DNA from: an uncultured Collinsella sp.
Lineage (GTDB): Bacteria > Actinomycetota > Coriobacteriia > Coriobacteriales > Coriobacteriaceae
Length of the DNA stretch: 64,000 nucleotides
Direction: 5' to 3'
Assembly: GCA_900759335.1 (NCBI GenBank)
Contig: CAAEUX010000038.1
Coordinates: 12,844 to 76,843, forward strand
A program made the position numbers and the translations under genes. Shown here piece after piece: positions 24,682 through 33,508 of this stretch; position 1 is the stretch's first letter; each line of letters opens with the position of its first letter. The notes below the pieces were generated by a model, which was not told where the DNA came from, did not search any database, and was given only the letters and a program-made list of their open reading frames with translations.

Positions 24682-25631
24682 GGATATTCCTTTCCAAACA
24701 TGCGATCGACTTCGAGCTGAATTCGCTCATCGTCGATTGCCGCCAAAGATAGCGCAAGCGAAATGTCGTCGACACGGGAGGAGCCAGCAAACACGGGCGC
24801 ATAGCGCCACGCTTGGATCATCGCCGTTTCGTTATCCGGCAACTCCCCGTCTGCGACTTCGAGGTCGCTCAGTTGACGCCATGTACTTCTTAAGACGGCC
24901 TTTTGTTCCATGCCCGGTGCAGCGAGCATCGAACGCGCGGCGAGCGCCGTCTCCCCGGCGTCAACAAGATAGTCGATCTTCGGCGTCTTCCTTGCAAAAA
25001 AGACCTTCGAGACAGGCGAGGAGAGCTCTGCCATGTGCTCGCTGAGCAAAAGATCAACGGCGACAGGGAGCACGACGACACGTCGCTCGCAACGCTCGCG
25101 CCTCGCGATCCCCCTGTCAACAAGCTCGGTTATGGCCTCACTCGCGCGGCTTGCCGAAATCCCAAGCGCACGACAAAGGTCATAGGGACGATATGGCTCC
25201 TGGGCTGCTCCCCAGATTGCGGCAGCCTGCGCGTTGGGTGACATCTTGGTCGCGTGATTATGAAACCGGGCACCGCCCCTCTCCGTGCAGGCCGTGCCCA
25301 TAAATGGAAGAAAAGCCTGTCTACCGGGGCAAACAAAGGGAATCCCTTGTGCGACCAATGCTTTGCGCTGACGTGCATCGGCATCAGGAAACGAAACGAC
25401 AACAGGAGTTTCCGCGCGCAAGGCTAGCTGACTATAGACTCTCTTGGCCTCGGGAAGCCCGACGCCAGTAGGCAAACTTGCAAGCAAAAACGAAAAACCG
25501 TTTGCGTCAACAGCGCGGACCTCAATCGCCCGCAGATGCAGCGGCAAGCGTGCGGATCCAGGCCAATTTTTGGTCTTGGCAGAGAGGCCTAGTGCTTCTT
25601 GTAAGTAGATTAGCGCTTCGTTCATTTCCAT
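24663..25631 (-). CDS. AbiEi-like winged-helix protein (antitoxin candidate)
   Basis: A 322-residue protein. The middle part (YRPYDLCRALGISASRASEA then ITELVDRG) is a winged-helix DNA-binding domain, and the C-terminal part (SRVDDISLALSLAAIDDERI) precedes the toxin-like gene. The first about 120 residues resemble a restriction-fold-like segment without a clear catalytic set. Placed before an AbiEii-like gene with a 19-base overlap, it is best read as the antitoxin and autoregulator. A TATAAT box lies at 25662-25667 on this strand, with AATT-rich dyads around it. Confidence 0.65.
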   Translation of the reverse strand: MEMNEALIYLQEALGLSAKTKNWPGSARLPLHLRAIEVRAVDANGFSFLLASLPTGVGLPEAKRVYSQLALRAETPVVVSFPDADARQRKALVAQGIPFVCPGRQAFLPFMGTACTERGGARFHNHATKMSPNAQAAAIWGAAQEPYRPYDLCRALGISASRASEAITELVDRGIARRERCERRVVVLPVAVDLLLSEHMAELSSPVSKVFFARKTPKIDYLVDAGETALAARSMLAAPGMEQKAVLRSTWRQLSDLEVADGELPDNETAMIQAWRYAPVFAGSSRVDDISLALSLAAIDDERIQLEVDRMFGKEYPWQEAL

Positions 25632-25661
25632 CGTTTTCGTTTGATTCCATTTTTAATTGGA

Positions 25662-25667
25662 ATTATA
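25662..25667 (-). promoter_or_regulatory. Candidate -10 box of the AbiE-like operon
   Basis: A perfect TATAAT on the minus strand, preceded by ATTATG, lies about 31 bases before the ATG at 25631. No good -35 is seen. Imperfect AATTCC/GGAATT repeats (25657-25684) surround it and could bind the winged-helix protein. Confidence 0.5.
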
Positions 25668-26143
25668 CATAATTTTCGGAATTAACGAGATTCCTTTCGT
25701 GCGTAGGCCAGCATTTGAGTTTTCAAAATGTTCCGAATCGGTGGGGCGATTCGGGATACAATATCAATAGAAAACGACGCACCCCGCGTAAATGTTTGGG
25801 AGCGCGGGCGGCCTAGTTTTCTGGTTTTGTTAAATGCCCGGGATCCGGCCCCCGGGCATTCTTGTTTGCGCTTGTTGCGGCGCAAATGCCGTCCACCGTC
25901 CGCACCGCGCGTGCGCCTACGGACCTTAATCCGAACCTCATACGAGTCAAGAAACGCGATGACGAACGTACCCGCATCGGACGGTGGAGGCTGGCTGCGT
26001 TATCCAAAAAAACGGGGCAGACTCCAGCGCGGAGTCTGCCCCGAAAAGAGAATGGCAAAGCAAGAACGTGGATGGACGAGAAAAGTGTCCGCAAGTCTCA
26101 TGGCCATCACATCCCACCTGCCAAAGGGATGGGTGAGCGAGCG
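25668..26143. other. Intergenic region with two hairpins, no gene
   Basis: A 10-bp GC-rich hairpin (25833-25860) and a strong terminator (26006-26043) are the only features seen. Several overlapping open frames of 80-260 codons here have no ribosome sites and unusual composition, so they are not called. Confidence 0.6.
26006..26043 (-). terminator. Rho-independent terminator of the pilin operon
   Basis: A perfect 13-bp stem (26013-26025 with 26031-26043) with a five-base loop is followed on the minus strand by seven T (26006-26012). It lies about 100 bases after the major pilin stop. Confidence 0.9.
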
Positions 26144-27862
26144 TTACTCCTGCTCGGACTCCTCGGCCTGCTTACGGCTGCGGATGAGGTGCGCCACGCC
26201 GATGCACAGCACCGCGCCACCAGCGATCCAAGTGAAGGTCACGCCGTTAAGACCGGTGAGCGGGAGGCCAGAGCCCTTCTTGTTCTGGATGGTGACTGGG
26301 ATCTTGGTCGTGGTCACGCTTTTATCAGTCTTAGCAGTTGCCATATTGGAGCTGGACTCCACCTTAAGATTCGTCAGTGTACCAGTCGCATCATACGTAG
26401 GCCTCACCGTAATGGTAAATGGATCGATGGTGTTGTAACCTGCAGGCGTCTCGCTCTCGGTGATCTCGTATGTGCCCTCAACAAGACCGGGAATAAATAC
26501 CTTGCCATCAGTATTAGTCGTAAACACTCCGGCATGGCCTGCGTCGTCGACGAGCCCACCTTCCTGCGTCAGCCATTTTCCGCCATTGGGAATTTCGGTG
26601 TCCCCCTCCTTGGTCATTTTGACCTTAAAGCTGGCAACGAGCTTCTTGTCCGTATTATCTGAGTCGGTCTTAGTGACATCGAGACCAAAGACGTAGTCAG
26701 TGACTTCATCCGACTCGGAAGTGCCAGTGCCGGTAGACATGGGATCGTTGGAATAGACAAGCTTGACCTCATTGGTGGCGCCGTCGGCCTTGTATTCGAC
26801 TTGACTGTTGAGCTTAGCCTTGTAGGTTACGACCACGTTGGAATTAGCATCGACTTTAATCGCTGCGCCAGTTTTATCCTTCACAGACTTAAGGTCTCTA
26901 AAAGTAATGGTGAGATTTTCCTTCTCATTGGCGTTGTCTTGCCCTAAAGCCACCTCATATCCATTATTAGTATCTTGCACGACCTCGGTCTGCTTGCCCT
27001 TGTTGTCAATATAAACGCGGAGATCCTTCACTGCGCCATTGGAGTCCTTCACAACCTCAAGACCCTTGCTCAACGTGTCCTGAAATACATACTCATACTT
27101 ATTGAACGTAGCGATGTTACTGGCAACGTGGCCAGTCAGTTTATATTCGACCTCCTCGCCAATATACGAGTCGCTTACCTTTCTCCAGTTCGCGCCCTCG
27201 AGCACCTGCTTCTCGACGGTTGGAATGCTGGTCTTCTCGTTAACGGTCACGCCTTTACCACCAACAACAGCAAAGATCGGCGAAGTGCCAGTATTCTTCT
27301 CTGGCTTCTCTTCGGTGCCCAAGGTACTTCCATCAGTCACAAAAAGATAGTAGCCTTGCAGAGCATTGCCTTTGTTGTCCTTGGGCTCAAAAACAGTGTC
27401 AGAGGCAAAGGATGTCTCCGTTTGATTTACGCTTCCTTCAACTGCCTTTGCCAATCCGTTAAACAAATTGTTGTTCTCGATAGCGGTCGTCTTGCCAGTA
27501 CCCTCCGAATGGTCGGTCAGATATTTGGCGGCGGCCTGCGCTGTAGAGTTTTCGTCAATACCAGAGTTGGGCACGGTTTTAAGATATCCAAGGACGGCGC
27601 TCCTCGCTTCACCGCTCGCCCAATCAATGTTCGAGACGACCTTGTTGTCGTCTTCATCCACGACATTTGCCTTGAAAATCTGGTATGCCTTGTACTTCAC
27701 ATCGCCATTCGCATTGTTCTTATTGATGGTGATGCTGTTATTCGGAGCCGCCGCACCCTCAGCAAACGCCATGGTCACCGGGGCCATGACGCCGCCGAAG
27801 CTCAGCGCTGCAGTAAGGCCGGCGGTTACTGCCAGGCGTGCGATGTTCTTGTTCATGCTCAT
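26144..27862 (-). CDS. LPxTG-anchored isopeptide pilin, likely the main shaft subunit
   Basis: A 572-residue secreted protein. The signal peptide starts MNKNIARLAVTAGLTAALSF. The mature part holds several SpaA/isopeptide-type beta domains. The TVEKQVLEG segment provides a candidate pilin lysine. The last repeat (FIPGLVEGTYEITESETPAG) is a classic collagen-binding B-type/SpaA fold containing the E of the isopeptide triad. It ends LPLTG (about 533-537), membrane segment and charged tail. Start ATG 27862 has AGAGG eight bases upstream. Third gene of the pilus operon, ahead of the terminator; abundance and shaft role are inferred. Confidence 0.88.
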   Translation of the reverse strand: MSMNKNIARLAVTAGLTAALSFGGVMAPVTMAFAEGAAAPNNSITINKNNANGDVKYKAYQIFKANVVDEDDNKVVSNIDWASGEARSAVLGYLKTVPNSGIDENSTAQAAAKYLTDHSEGTGKTTAIENNNLFNGLAKAVEGSVNQTETSFASDTVFEPKDNKGNALQGYYLFVTDGSTLGTEEKPEKNTGTSPIFAVVGGKGVTVNEKTSIPTVEKQVLEGANWRKVSDSYIGEEVEYKLTGHVASNIATFNKYEYVFQDTLSKGLEVVKDSNGAVKDLRVYIDNKGKQTEVVQDTNNGYEVALGQDNANEKENLTITFRDLKSVKDKTGAAIKVDANSNVVVTYKAKLNSQVEYKADGATNEVKLVYSNDPMSTGTGTSESDEVTDYVFGLDVTKTDSDNTDKKLVASFKVKMTKEGDTEIPNGGKWLTQEGGLVDDAGHAGVFTTNTDGKVFIPGLVEGTYEITESETPAGYNTIDPFTITVRPTYDATGTLTNLKVESSSNMATAKTDKSVTTTKIPVTIQNKKGSGLPLTGLNGVTFTWIAGGAVLCIGVAHLIRSRKQAEESEQE

Positions 27863-27970
27863 CTTCTTTTCCTCTGCTTTCTGCTTGATTCCCATTCGAT
27901 CGGTCATCATCTGTCTGTGTCTTAGCATCTACTTCGCTACGTCTCGCCCCGCTCTCTGTGGGGCTGCCAG

Positions 27971-29635
27971 CTACTCTTTATGGCTGCCACCTCCCCGCTT
28001 GACCAGGAGCGCGACCACGATGAGCGCGGCTCCGACGACCGCAACGGCGGCCGCGGTGAACATTGCCATATCGCCAGTCAAGGGCATAAAGCCTCCGGTG
28101 AAGATGCTAGGGGGCGTGCCGGTGGGCGTATTGATGAGCGACGCCTCCAGGCTGCCCGTCGACCCGTCCGCGCTGTCGGCACGCAGGGGCGACTCGGCCG
28201 TGATGGTGAGCTTGGGCTTGGCGGCGGCCACCTGGTCGACGTCCAGGCCCTCGGCCTTGACCGTCACAGAGCGCGTACCCTCAAAGGCGGTGTAGCCCTT
28301 GGGCGCCTTGAGCTCGCGGACCTCCAGCTTGCCCGAGTCCACGCCCGAGACGGTCACGCGGCCGTCCTCGCCCGTGGTGACGGTGGCCTTGCCCTCCGCA
28401 TCCCACATGCCGTCGGCCGCCAGCGTGCGGCCGCGGTCGTCGGCAATGCTCAGGACCGCCCCGGCAAGCGGCTTGTCGCCGTCGCTGCCGCGCTTGGTGA
28501 GCGCGAGATCCCAGGTGTAGGCGCACGCGTCATCGCTCGGCGTGCGGGTGAAGCCGGCGTCGCCGGACTGGTCGGCAAAGGGAGAACGCGGGTAGCGCAG
28601 GTAGACCTCGTTGGGGTTGCCCTTCGCGATGCCGTGGTTGCACGCGCTGTTGAGCGGCGCGTTGTACACGGCGACCACGCGGGCGCCCGCGATGAAGGCG
28701 TCGGCCCCGCCGAGCGCGGCGATGAGGTCGCCGGTGCGCACGGTGAAGGTCTTATCGTCGACCGAGACCCTGCACTGGGCCGTGATGTCGGTCCAGCCCT
28801 TCGCGGGCTCGGTGCCGACGCGCCCGCCCTTGCCGGTCGAGACGGCGTCAAAGCCGCCGTCCGCGCCCGCCGCCACGTACACGCGCATGCTCGCGGCCAC
28901 CTTGGAGGGGTCGAGCCCCGCGCTCATGGTGTCGACGAACCGAACCATATAGGTGTCGTAGGCCGTGAGGCCCGCCGGGACCGTGGCCGAGAGGCGCCAG
29001 TACAGGTCGTCGGCGACCGTGGCGTCGGCGGCCTTCTGCCAGGCGGCGGTGCTGTCCTCAAGCACGTGCTTGACGACCTTGGGGGTCGCCGCCTTGGGCT
29101 TGACGGTGACGGCGCTGCCGCCGACCAGGGCCATGATCGGCGCGGTGCCGGCCTCGTTCTGGGAAATGGCGTCATCGTCGGCGACGATGAGCCAGTAGCC
29201 GCAGGGCAGCTCGGCCGTCGTGCCCGCGTTAAGGGCCACAGACACAGCGCCAGAGCTCTGGAGGGAACGAGCGAGCTGTGCGCTCAGCGCGCTCGTAAGG
29301 TGGGAATCGGTGTTGAGCCACTCGGCAGCTTCCTGCGCGGTGGTCTGGGATTTGGACATGCCGGCGCTGTGCAGCACAGGCAGCGCGGCGTCGCGCACGG
29401 CATCGCTTGCCCAGGCGAGGTCGGTGGCGATTTTAGCGTCGCCGTCGCCGTCGACGACGTTGGCGCTAAAGATCTGGTAGGCGTCGTAGCTGCTCGCCAC
29501 GGTGCCGCTCACCGTGATGGAACCGGTCGAGGTCGGCGCAGCCTGCGCGGATGCGGGGAACACAACCGCGCAGGTGCCGATCAGGAGGGCAAGCAGCGCA
29601 AACAAGATCGGGAAGGAGCAAACTTTCTTATTCAC
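27971..29635 (-). CDS. Sortase-anchored pilin, second subunit (MPLTG anchor)
   Basis: A 554-residue secreted protein with a signal peptide (FPILFALLALLIGTCAVVFP), a first domain parallel to that of the next pilin (YDAYQIFSANVVDGDGD), a candidate pilin-lysine segment KVVKHVLED and a C-terminal SpaA-like domain (LEVRELKAPKGYTAFEG). The anchor is MPLTG (517-521) instead of LPxTG, followed by a membrane segment and KRGGGSHKE. It starts with GTG at 29635, overlapping the adhesin's last codons by eight bases behind GGGAGG. The common fold and shared order suggest a minor or basal pilin. Confidence 0.85.
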   Translation of the reverse strand: MNKKVCSFPILFALLALLIGTCAVVFPASAQAAPTSTGSITVSGTVASSYDAYQIFSANVVDGDGDAKIATDLAWASDAVRDAALPVLHSAGMSKSQTTAQEAAEWLNTDSHLTSALSAQLARSLQSSGAVSVALNAGTTAELPCGYWLIVADDDAISQNEAGTAPIMALVGGSAVTVKPKAATPKVVKHVLEDSTAAWQKAADATVADDLYWRLSATVPAGLTAYDTYMVRFVDTMSAGLDPSKVAASMRVYVAAGADGGFDAVSTGKGGRVGTEPAKGWTDITAQCRVSVDDKTFTVRTGDLIAALGGADAFIAGARVVAVYNAPLNSACNHGIAKGNPNEVYLRYPRSPFADQSGDAGFTRTPSDDACAYTWDLALTKRGSDGDKPLAGAVLSIADDRGRTLAADGMWDAEGKATVTTGEDGRVTVSGVDSGKLEVRELKAPKGYTAFEGTRSVTVKAEGLDVDQVAAAKPKLTITAESPLRADSADGSTGSLEASLINTPTGTPPSIFTGGFMPLTGDMAMFTAAAVAVVGAALIVVALLVKRGGGSHKE

Positions 29636-32600
29636 GACGCTCGCCTCCCTTCGCATTCGCCTTGCGACGAATGTGCATCCAGGCTGCAGCAGCGCAAAGC
29701 ACCGCCGCGCCGGCAAGGTACGTCAGAGTGACGCCCGACATACCAGAAAGGGGCAAAGAGGTGGAGTAGGTATTGGTGAAGGTGGGGGTGGACTCGGGCT
29801 TGGTACTGTCAAAGTTAATGGGCTTCGGGTCGGCGATAGGATCACCGTGAGCGTCCTTGATTTTGGTAAAGGTCACTATCTCGGGTTCGATTTTACCTTC
29901 TCCATTGTCCTTCATCTTGACATCAAATCGATAGACCGACTTGTCGTACGTATAGTGCGAGAACCACTGAACCTCTGTACTCTCACGCACGTAGTACTGG
30001 AAGTCTTTGCCAGCGAGACGACCCGGATCAGCAGAATCACTCTGCTTCAATTTGTCAAGTGTGTACTCAATCTGTGAGAACTCAAGCATCTGGAGCTTGT
30101 CGCCGTCAGCAGTGGTCGTAGCCATCTTGGCATCAGTCGTACGCCTCTCAGCGTTCTCGAATTTTTCGTTATCCGCAAATTCGAGCGTGAACTTCTTCAT
30201 CTCGCCACCCTTAACGACCTTGGTCGCTGCAGGCGTCCAGGAACCAAGAGATTTATAGGGCTCAATTTTGTTGGTAAAGGTCGGGTTACCATTGTTACCG
30301 ATATCAACCGTAGCCTTTGTGTTGTCCTCTGAGTACTCAACGGAATAGCCTCCGGAACCAAGTCGTACGAAGTCCTCATCGTCCTCGGCCTTTTTATAGA
30401 CGGCTACCGTTTTTACCTTGTAATAGTTAATCGTGAACCCCATGAGCGTCTCAGAGTGGGATGAATCGTCCTCAACTGTTGCCTCGATCTTGTAAATTGT
30501 CTTATCGAATTTGGTGTCTAATTCGTTTTGGCCGCTGATGGGTTCCTCAACGAGATAGAAAACGTATTGCCCTGAAGAATAGTCCTTGCCAGAGTCGAAG
30601 GTGACACTGCCGTCCGGTTCAACAGCCGCCTCGCCTGCAACGCTGCAATCGCCCATATCAAATGTGCCGTCATCTTTCCAAGAAGGTGCCTTGGTACCGT
30701 TAACCTTCTGGCGCAGCAGCTGAAACTTGTACGCGTGCCCATCAAGGCTTTGCTTGTTTCCCTCTGCATCCACAAGCGCCTTAGTGGCTTTGAGTTTCAT
30801 GCTCGGGTAAACCCTCAGATCATTGACTTCGCCGACGATGAGATCGCCGTTGGTCATGATGCCGCCGCCGTGGGTGTAGGAATAGTTACCGCTGATGATG
30901 GTCGTAGCCTCTGCCTGCGCCTTATCCTTGGCATAGGGGGTCGGATGGGCCTCCAAACCGAACATGTACTTAGCCTCGGCACCGCCATTTGGGTCGATGG
31001 TAACCGGACTTCTGTCGCAAGTGCCCTGCCAACCAGCCGATTCGCCGCCGAGCATCTTGCCAAGAACGAGTGCAACCGTATTATGGCTGTCATTCTTGCG
31101 TACCAAGAAGAAATCCTTATGGCCGTGATTTTTGAAGGGATCACCAATGTAGTCAGTATTGCTGTCTTCAGTTTTACCGTTGCCGCCGGCGGAATAATGA
31201 GGTGGGTCCAAAGGAGTGTTATCTTGACCAACGTTATCAGCATTGTCATAGATAGCAGCGCCTTTTGAGTACGAAACGATTGTCTTGCCCGTAGGACAAG
31301 CACCGATGCCACCGCCCCAGCCACCGGCCTTATTATTAGTGATCAGCGTCTTTACGATGTCGAGCGTACCGCCTTCCTGAACAAAGACACCACCGCCACC
31401 CCAGTCGCCACCGCGGTTGGGGTTGCCGCCCGTCATGGTCTTGTTGTTGGTGATGTAAACCCTGTTTGATGCATTTTCCGCATTAATAACGCCGGTAGTA
31501 CCGCCAGAAATACGGAGGCCACCGCCCTCGGCATTATCGGACTTATTGCCCGCAATAAAACCGCTGGACATGGCGAATTCAACTCCCTGCCCGTAGAAGC
31601 CAGCGTAGATTCCACCGCCGGCCTCATGGGAGTAATTAGCAGTAACGGAGCCACCCGTCATGGTCAGCGTTCCACCGTTCGTGGATGCAATGCCGCCGCC
31701 ACCGAGGAGACCTTTGTTGTAAAGGTCTTTATTAGTGATGCGAGCTTTTGCTCGGTTGTTAGTTATATTGGCAGAACCACTGATGGTTACGGTTGCACCC
31801 TGGGTATAAACACCGCCACCGTAGCCGCCGGCGCTGGCGTCTTCACCTCTGTTGATTTCATTGGCATATGTTGCATTACCCGAGATGACACCGCCGGAGA
31901 GGTTCAGCGCCGCGCTATTGTTAGCAAAGATGCCACCGCCAGAAGCTGCCTTGTTTCCCGCGACCACGCCGCCTGTCATTTCGAGGCTGGCATTCGCGCC
32001 CGTTATGCACAGACCACCGCCCCAGCCACCGCCGTTGCCGTTGGTGACGTAACCGCCAGAAATATAAACAGCGCCCTGAGAGAAAATAACGTGGCCGTCG
32101 TTGCCCAGGTCACGAGGCGTTGTGATCATGCCTCCGTTGAGGTTAAGCGTACTGCCGTCCGCAACCGAAATGACTCGTTTGACCGAACCGCCTTCGGATG
32201 CAGCAACGATTGCGCCGAAACCGCTGACGGTATGCTCAGTCGTAGTCTCGGTGGTGCCGAGTTTATCTTCATTAGGCGTGCTCGTGGTTTCATAATAGGT
32301 TAGGCTCTGAGGAGTACCATTGTTGTTGCCGGTCCATGTCATAGTTGCAGGCTGGCCCGGCTCACCGGTAAACGGCTTGGGATCATCGACGACGCGGCCG
32401 GAATCTTCGATGGTAAGCGTGGCGTTATTCTGAACCACGATGAACGACTCCACCGAACCAGGACCGTGACAGAGCATGTGGCCGGCAAGGTCAATAGTGG
32501 TGTCTTTGGCGATTTTGATCTGAGCTTCTGAATAGGCAGGGCCGTTCAGTCGAAACTTGCCTCCGTCGGTAAAGCTCGAAGCAACATTGCCCGCTATTTC

Positions 32601-33002
32601 GGTATAGCTGTTGTCATCCACACTTGCGAGCGCGATTGCGCTCTCATCGTTATTACTATCATCCGCAGACTTCGCAGCATCCCCGACCCCTGCGTCGTCT
32701 GACGGCTGATCGGCCTCAGTGGCAATGGTGTTAGACTCGCCGCTCTCAGTCTCGTCACTATTCTGGTTTTCGGTATCCCCGTTGTTGGTTTTGCCTACAT
32801 CAGTAGACTCACTTGAGGAACCCCCCCCCATCACAGTTTCCTCGGTAGGAACCGTCTGGGCATCGTTGGCAATGGCCTGCGAGATCGGAGGCATGACGAG
32901 CGACAGTACCAGGCTCAAAACGGAGGCTCCGCACAAAACGCCTGCCAGTACACGGCGCGTCGCTTTTTTACTCTGCTTAGTTTTTTCTGAATTCGCTTTC
33001 AT
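29628..33002 (-). CDS. Large LPxTG surface adhesin with beta-helix repeats (pilus tip candidate)
   Basis: A 1124-residue surface protein. Residues 1-45 are a signal peptide (RVLAGVLCGASVLSLVLSLV). A low-complexity S/T/D/E linker follows, containing three Gly (59-61) coded by an uninterrupted run of nine G. Residues about 130-640 are a parallel beta-helix with many GGGI/GGGV turns and N-rich rungs. Residues about 700-1070 form Spy0128/FctA-like isopeptide domains (YVFYLVEEPISGQNELDTKF). The anchor is LPLSG (1083-1087), then a membrane segment and RRK tail. As the first gene of the pilus operon it is probably the tip adhesin. GGGGAGGAG precedes the ATG. Confidence 0.88.
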   Translation of the reverse strand: MKANSEKTKQSKKATRRVLAGVLCGASVLSLVLSLVMPPISQAIANDAQTVPTEETVMGGGSSSESTDVGKTNNGDTENQNSDETESGESNTIATEADQPSDDAGVGDAAKSADDSNNDESAIALASVDDNSYTEIAGNVASSFTDGGKFRLNGPAYSEAQIKIAKDTTIDLAGHMLCHGPGSVESFIVVQNNATLTIEDSGRVVDDPKPFTGEPGQPATMTWTGNNNGTPQSLTYYETTSTPNEDKLGTTETTTEHTVSGFGAIVAASEGGSVKRVISVADGSTLNLNGGMITTPRDLGNDGHVIFSQGAVYISGGYVTNGNGGGWGGGLCITGANASLEMTGGVVAGNKAASGGGIFANNSAALNLSGGVISGNATYANEINRGEDASAGGYGGGVYTQGATVTISGSANITNNRAKARITNKDLYNKGLLGGGGIASTNGGTLTMTGGSVTANYSHEAGGGIYAGFYGQGVEFAMSSGFIAGNKSDNAEGGGLRISGGTTGVINAENASNRVYITNNKTMTGGNPNRGGDWGGGGVFVQEGGTLDIVKTLITNNKAGGWGGGIGACPTGKTIVSYSKGAAIYDNADNVGQDNTPLDPPHYSAGGNGKTEDSNTDYIGDPFKNHGHKDFFLVRKNDSHNTVALVLGKMLGGESAGWQGTCDRSPVTIDPNGGAEAKYMFGLEAHPTPYAKDKAQAEATTIISGNYSYTHGGGIMTNGDLIVGEVNDLRVYPSMKLKATKALVDAEGNKQSLDGHAYKFQLLRQKVNGTKAPSWKDDGTFDMGDCSVAGEAAVEPDGSVTFDSGKDYSSGQYVFYLVEEPISGQNELDTKFDKTIYKIEATVEDDSSHSETLMGFTINYYKVKTVAVYKKAEDDEDFVRLGSGGYSVEYSEDNTKATVDIGNNGNPTFTNKIEPYKSLGSWTPAATKVVKGGEMKKFTLEFADNEKFENAERRTTDAKMATTTADGDKLQMLEFSQIEYTLDKLKQSDSADPGRLAGKDFQYYVRESTEVQWFSHYTYDKSVYRFDVKMKDNGEGKIEPEIVTFTKIKDAHGDPIADPKPINFDSTKPESTPTFTNTYSTSLPLSGMSGVTLTYLAGAAVLCAAAAWMHIRRKANAKGGERRE
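32821..32829. repeat. Homopolymer of nine C (G on the coding strand) inside the adhesin gene
   Basis: Nine C in a row lie 58 codons into the adhesin, after the signal peptide and before the beta-helix. A gain or loss of one or two bases would shift the frame and stop translation. In this length the protein is in frame (ON). Confidence 0.9.
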
Positions 33003-33508
33003 CGATGTCTCCTCCCCAAGAGACCGCGATCTTGCTCTTTCACTATCAAACGTATCTGCGCAATCTGTAATTGCGCACGCTTAGTAATCCATATTGTAAC
33101 GATTGTTTGAACATCTAAGCAAAAATACCGATAGTTTTGTAGCGAATTCTCAATTCTCTTGACATTTGCTCGGATTTACCTTCGTTTATTCGCTATGAAA
33201 TATCTATTTCTGCTGGTAATTAAGCCAGTTATCAGTTTTTTAATAGCATTTTATTTATTTGCACAACATTTTGCTCAAGAGCAAGCATCCTGTGAACGGT
33301 CGAAAATCGACCGTGAGCGGTAGGTCATTAACCGGGAGGAATAGACTACTAAATTGATGGGAATATCTTTAACCCATTGGTAGTTAGAAGCGTAATGTTC
33401 AGACAACCATATCTGAATTTGCACGCAGATTTTAGGTATCAATTTACCCGAATCGCCTGAGGCCACCACAAAGGTGCCTGCTCCCTTTGTGGTAGTTCTC
33501 CCCCTGCG
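33003..33508. other. AT-rich intergenic region upstream of the adhesin, with palindrome A2
   Basis: About 500 bases of unusually AT-rich DNA with no supported gene. It should hold the pilus operon promoter on the minus strand (candidate TACAAT near 33098-33103). A small palindrome CGGTCGAAAATCGACCG is at 33298-33314. A family A palindrome (33463-33495) lies 14 bases beyond the stop of the HAD gene. The base composition contrast suggests that the pilus locus was acquired or is under different constraint. Confidence 0.6.

Noticed and set aside
25833..25860. GC-rich hairpin considered as a tRNA or riboswitch part
   Set aside because: A simple 10-bp stem-loop with no further conserved structure; at most a terminator.
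25728..26438. Open plus-strand frames between the AbiE-like pair and the pilin
   Set aside because: They cross a strong terminator and the pilin 3' end, lack ribosome sites and match no family.
27980..29731. 583-codon plus-strand frame opposite the second pilin
   Set aside because: Arg/Gly/His-rich shadow; the minus strand has signal peptide, isopeptide domain and sortase anchor.
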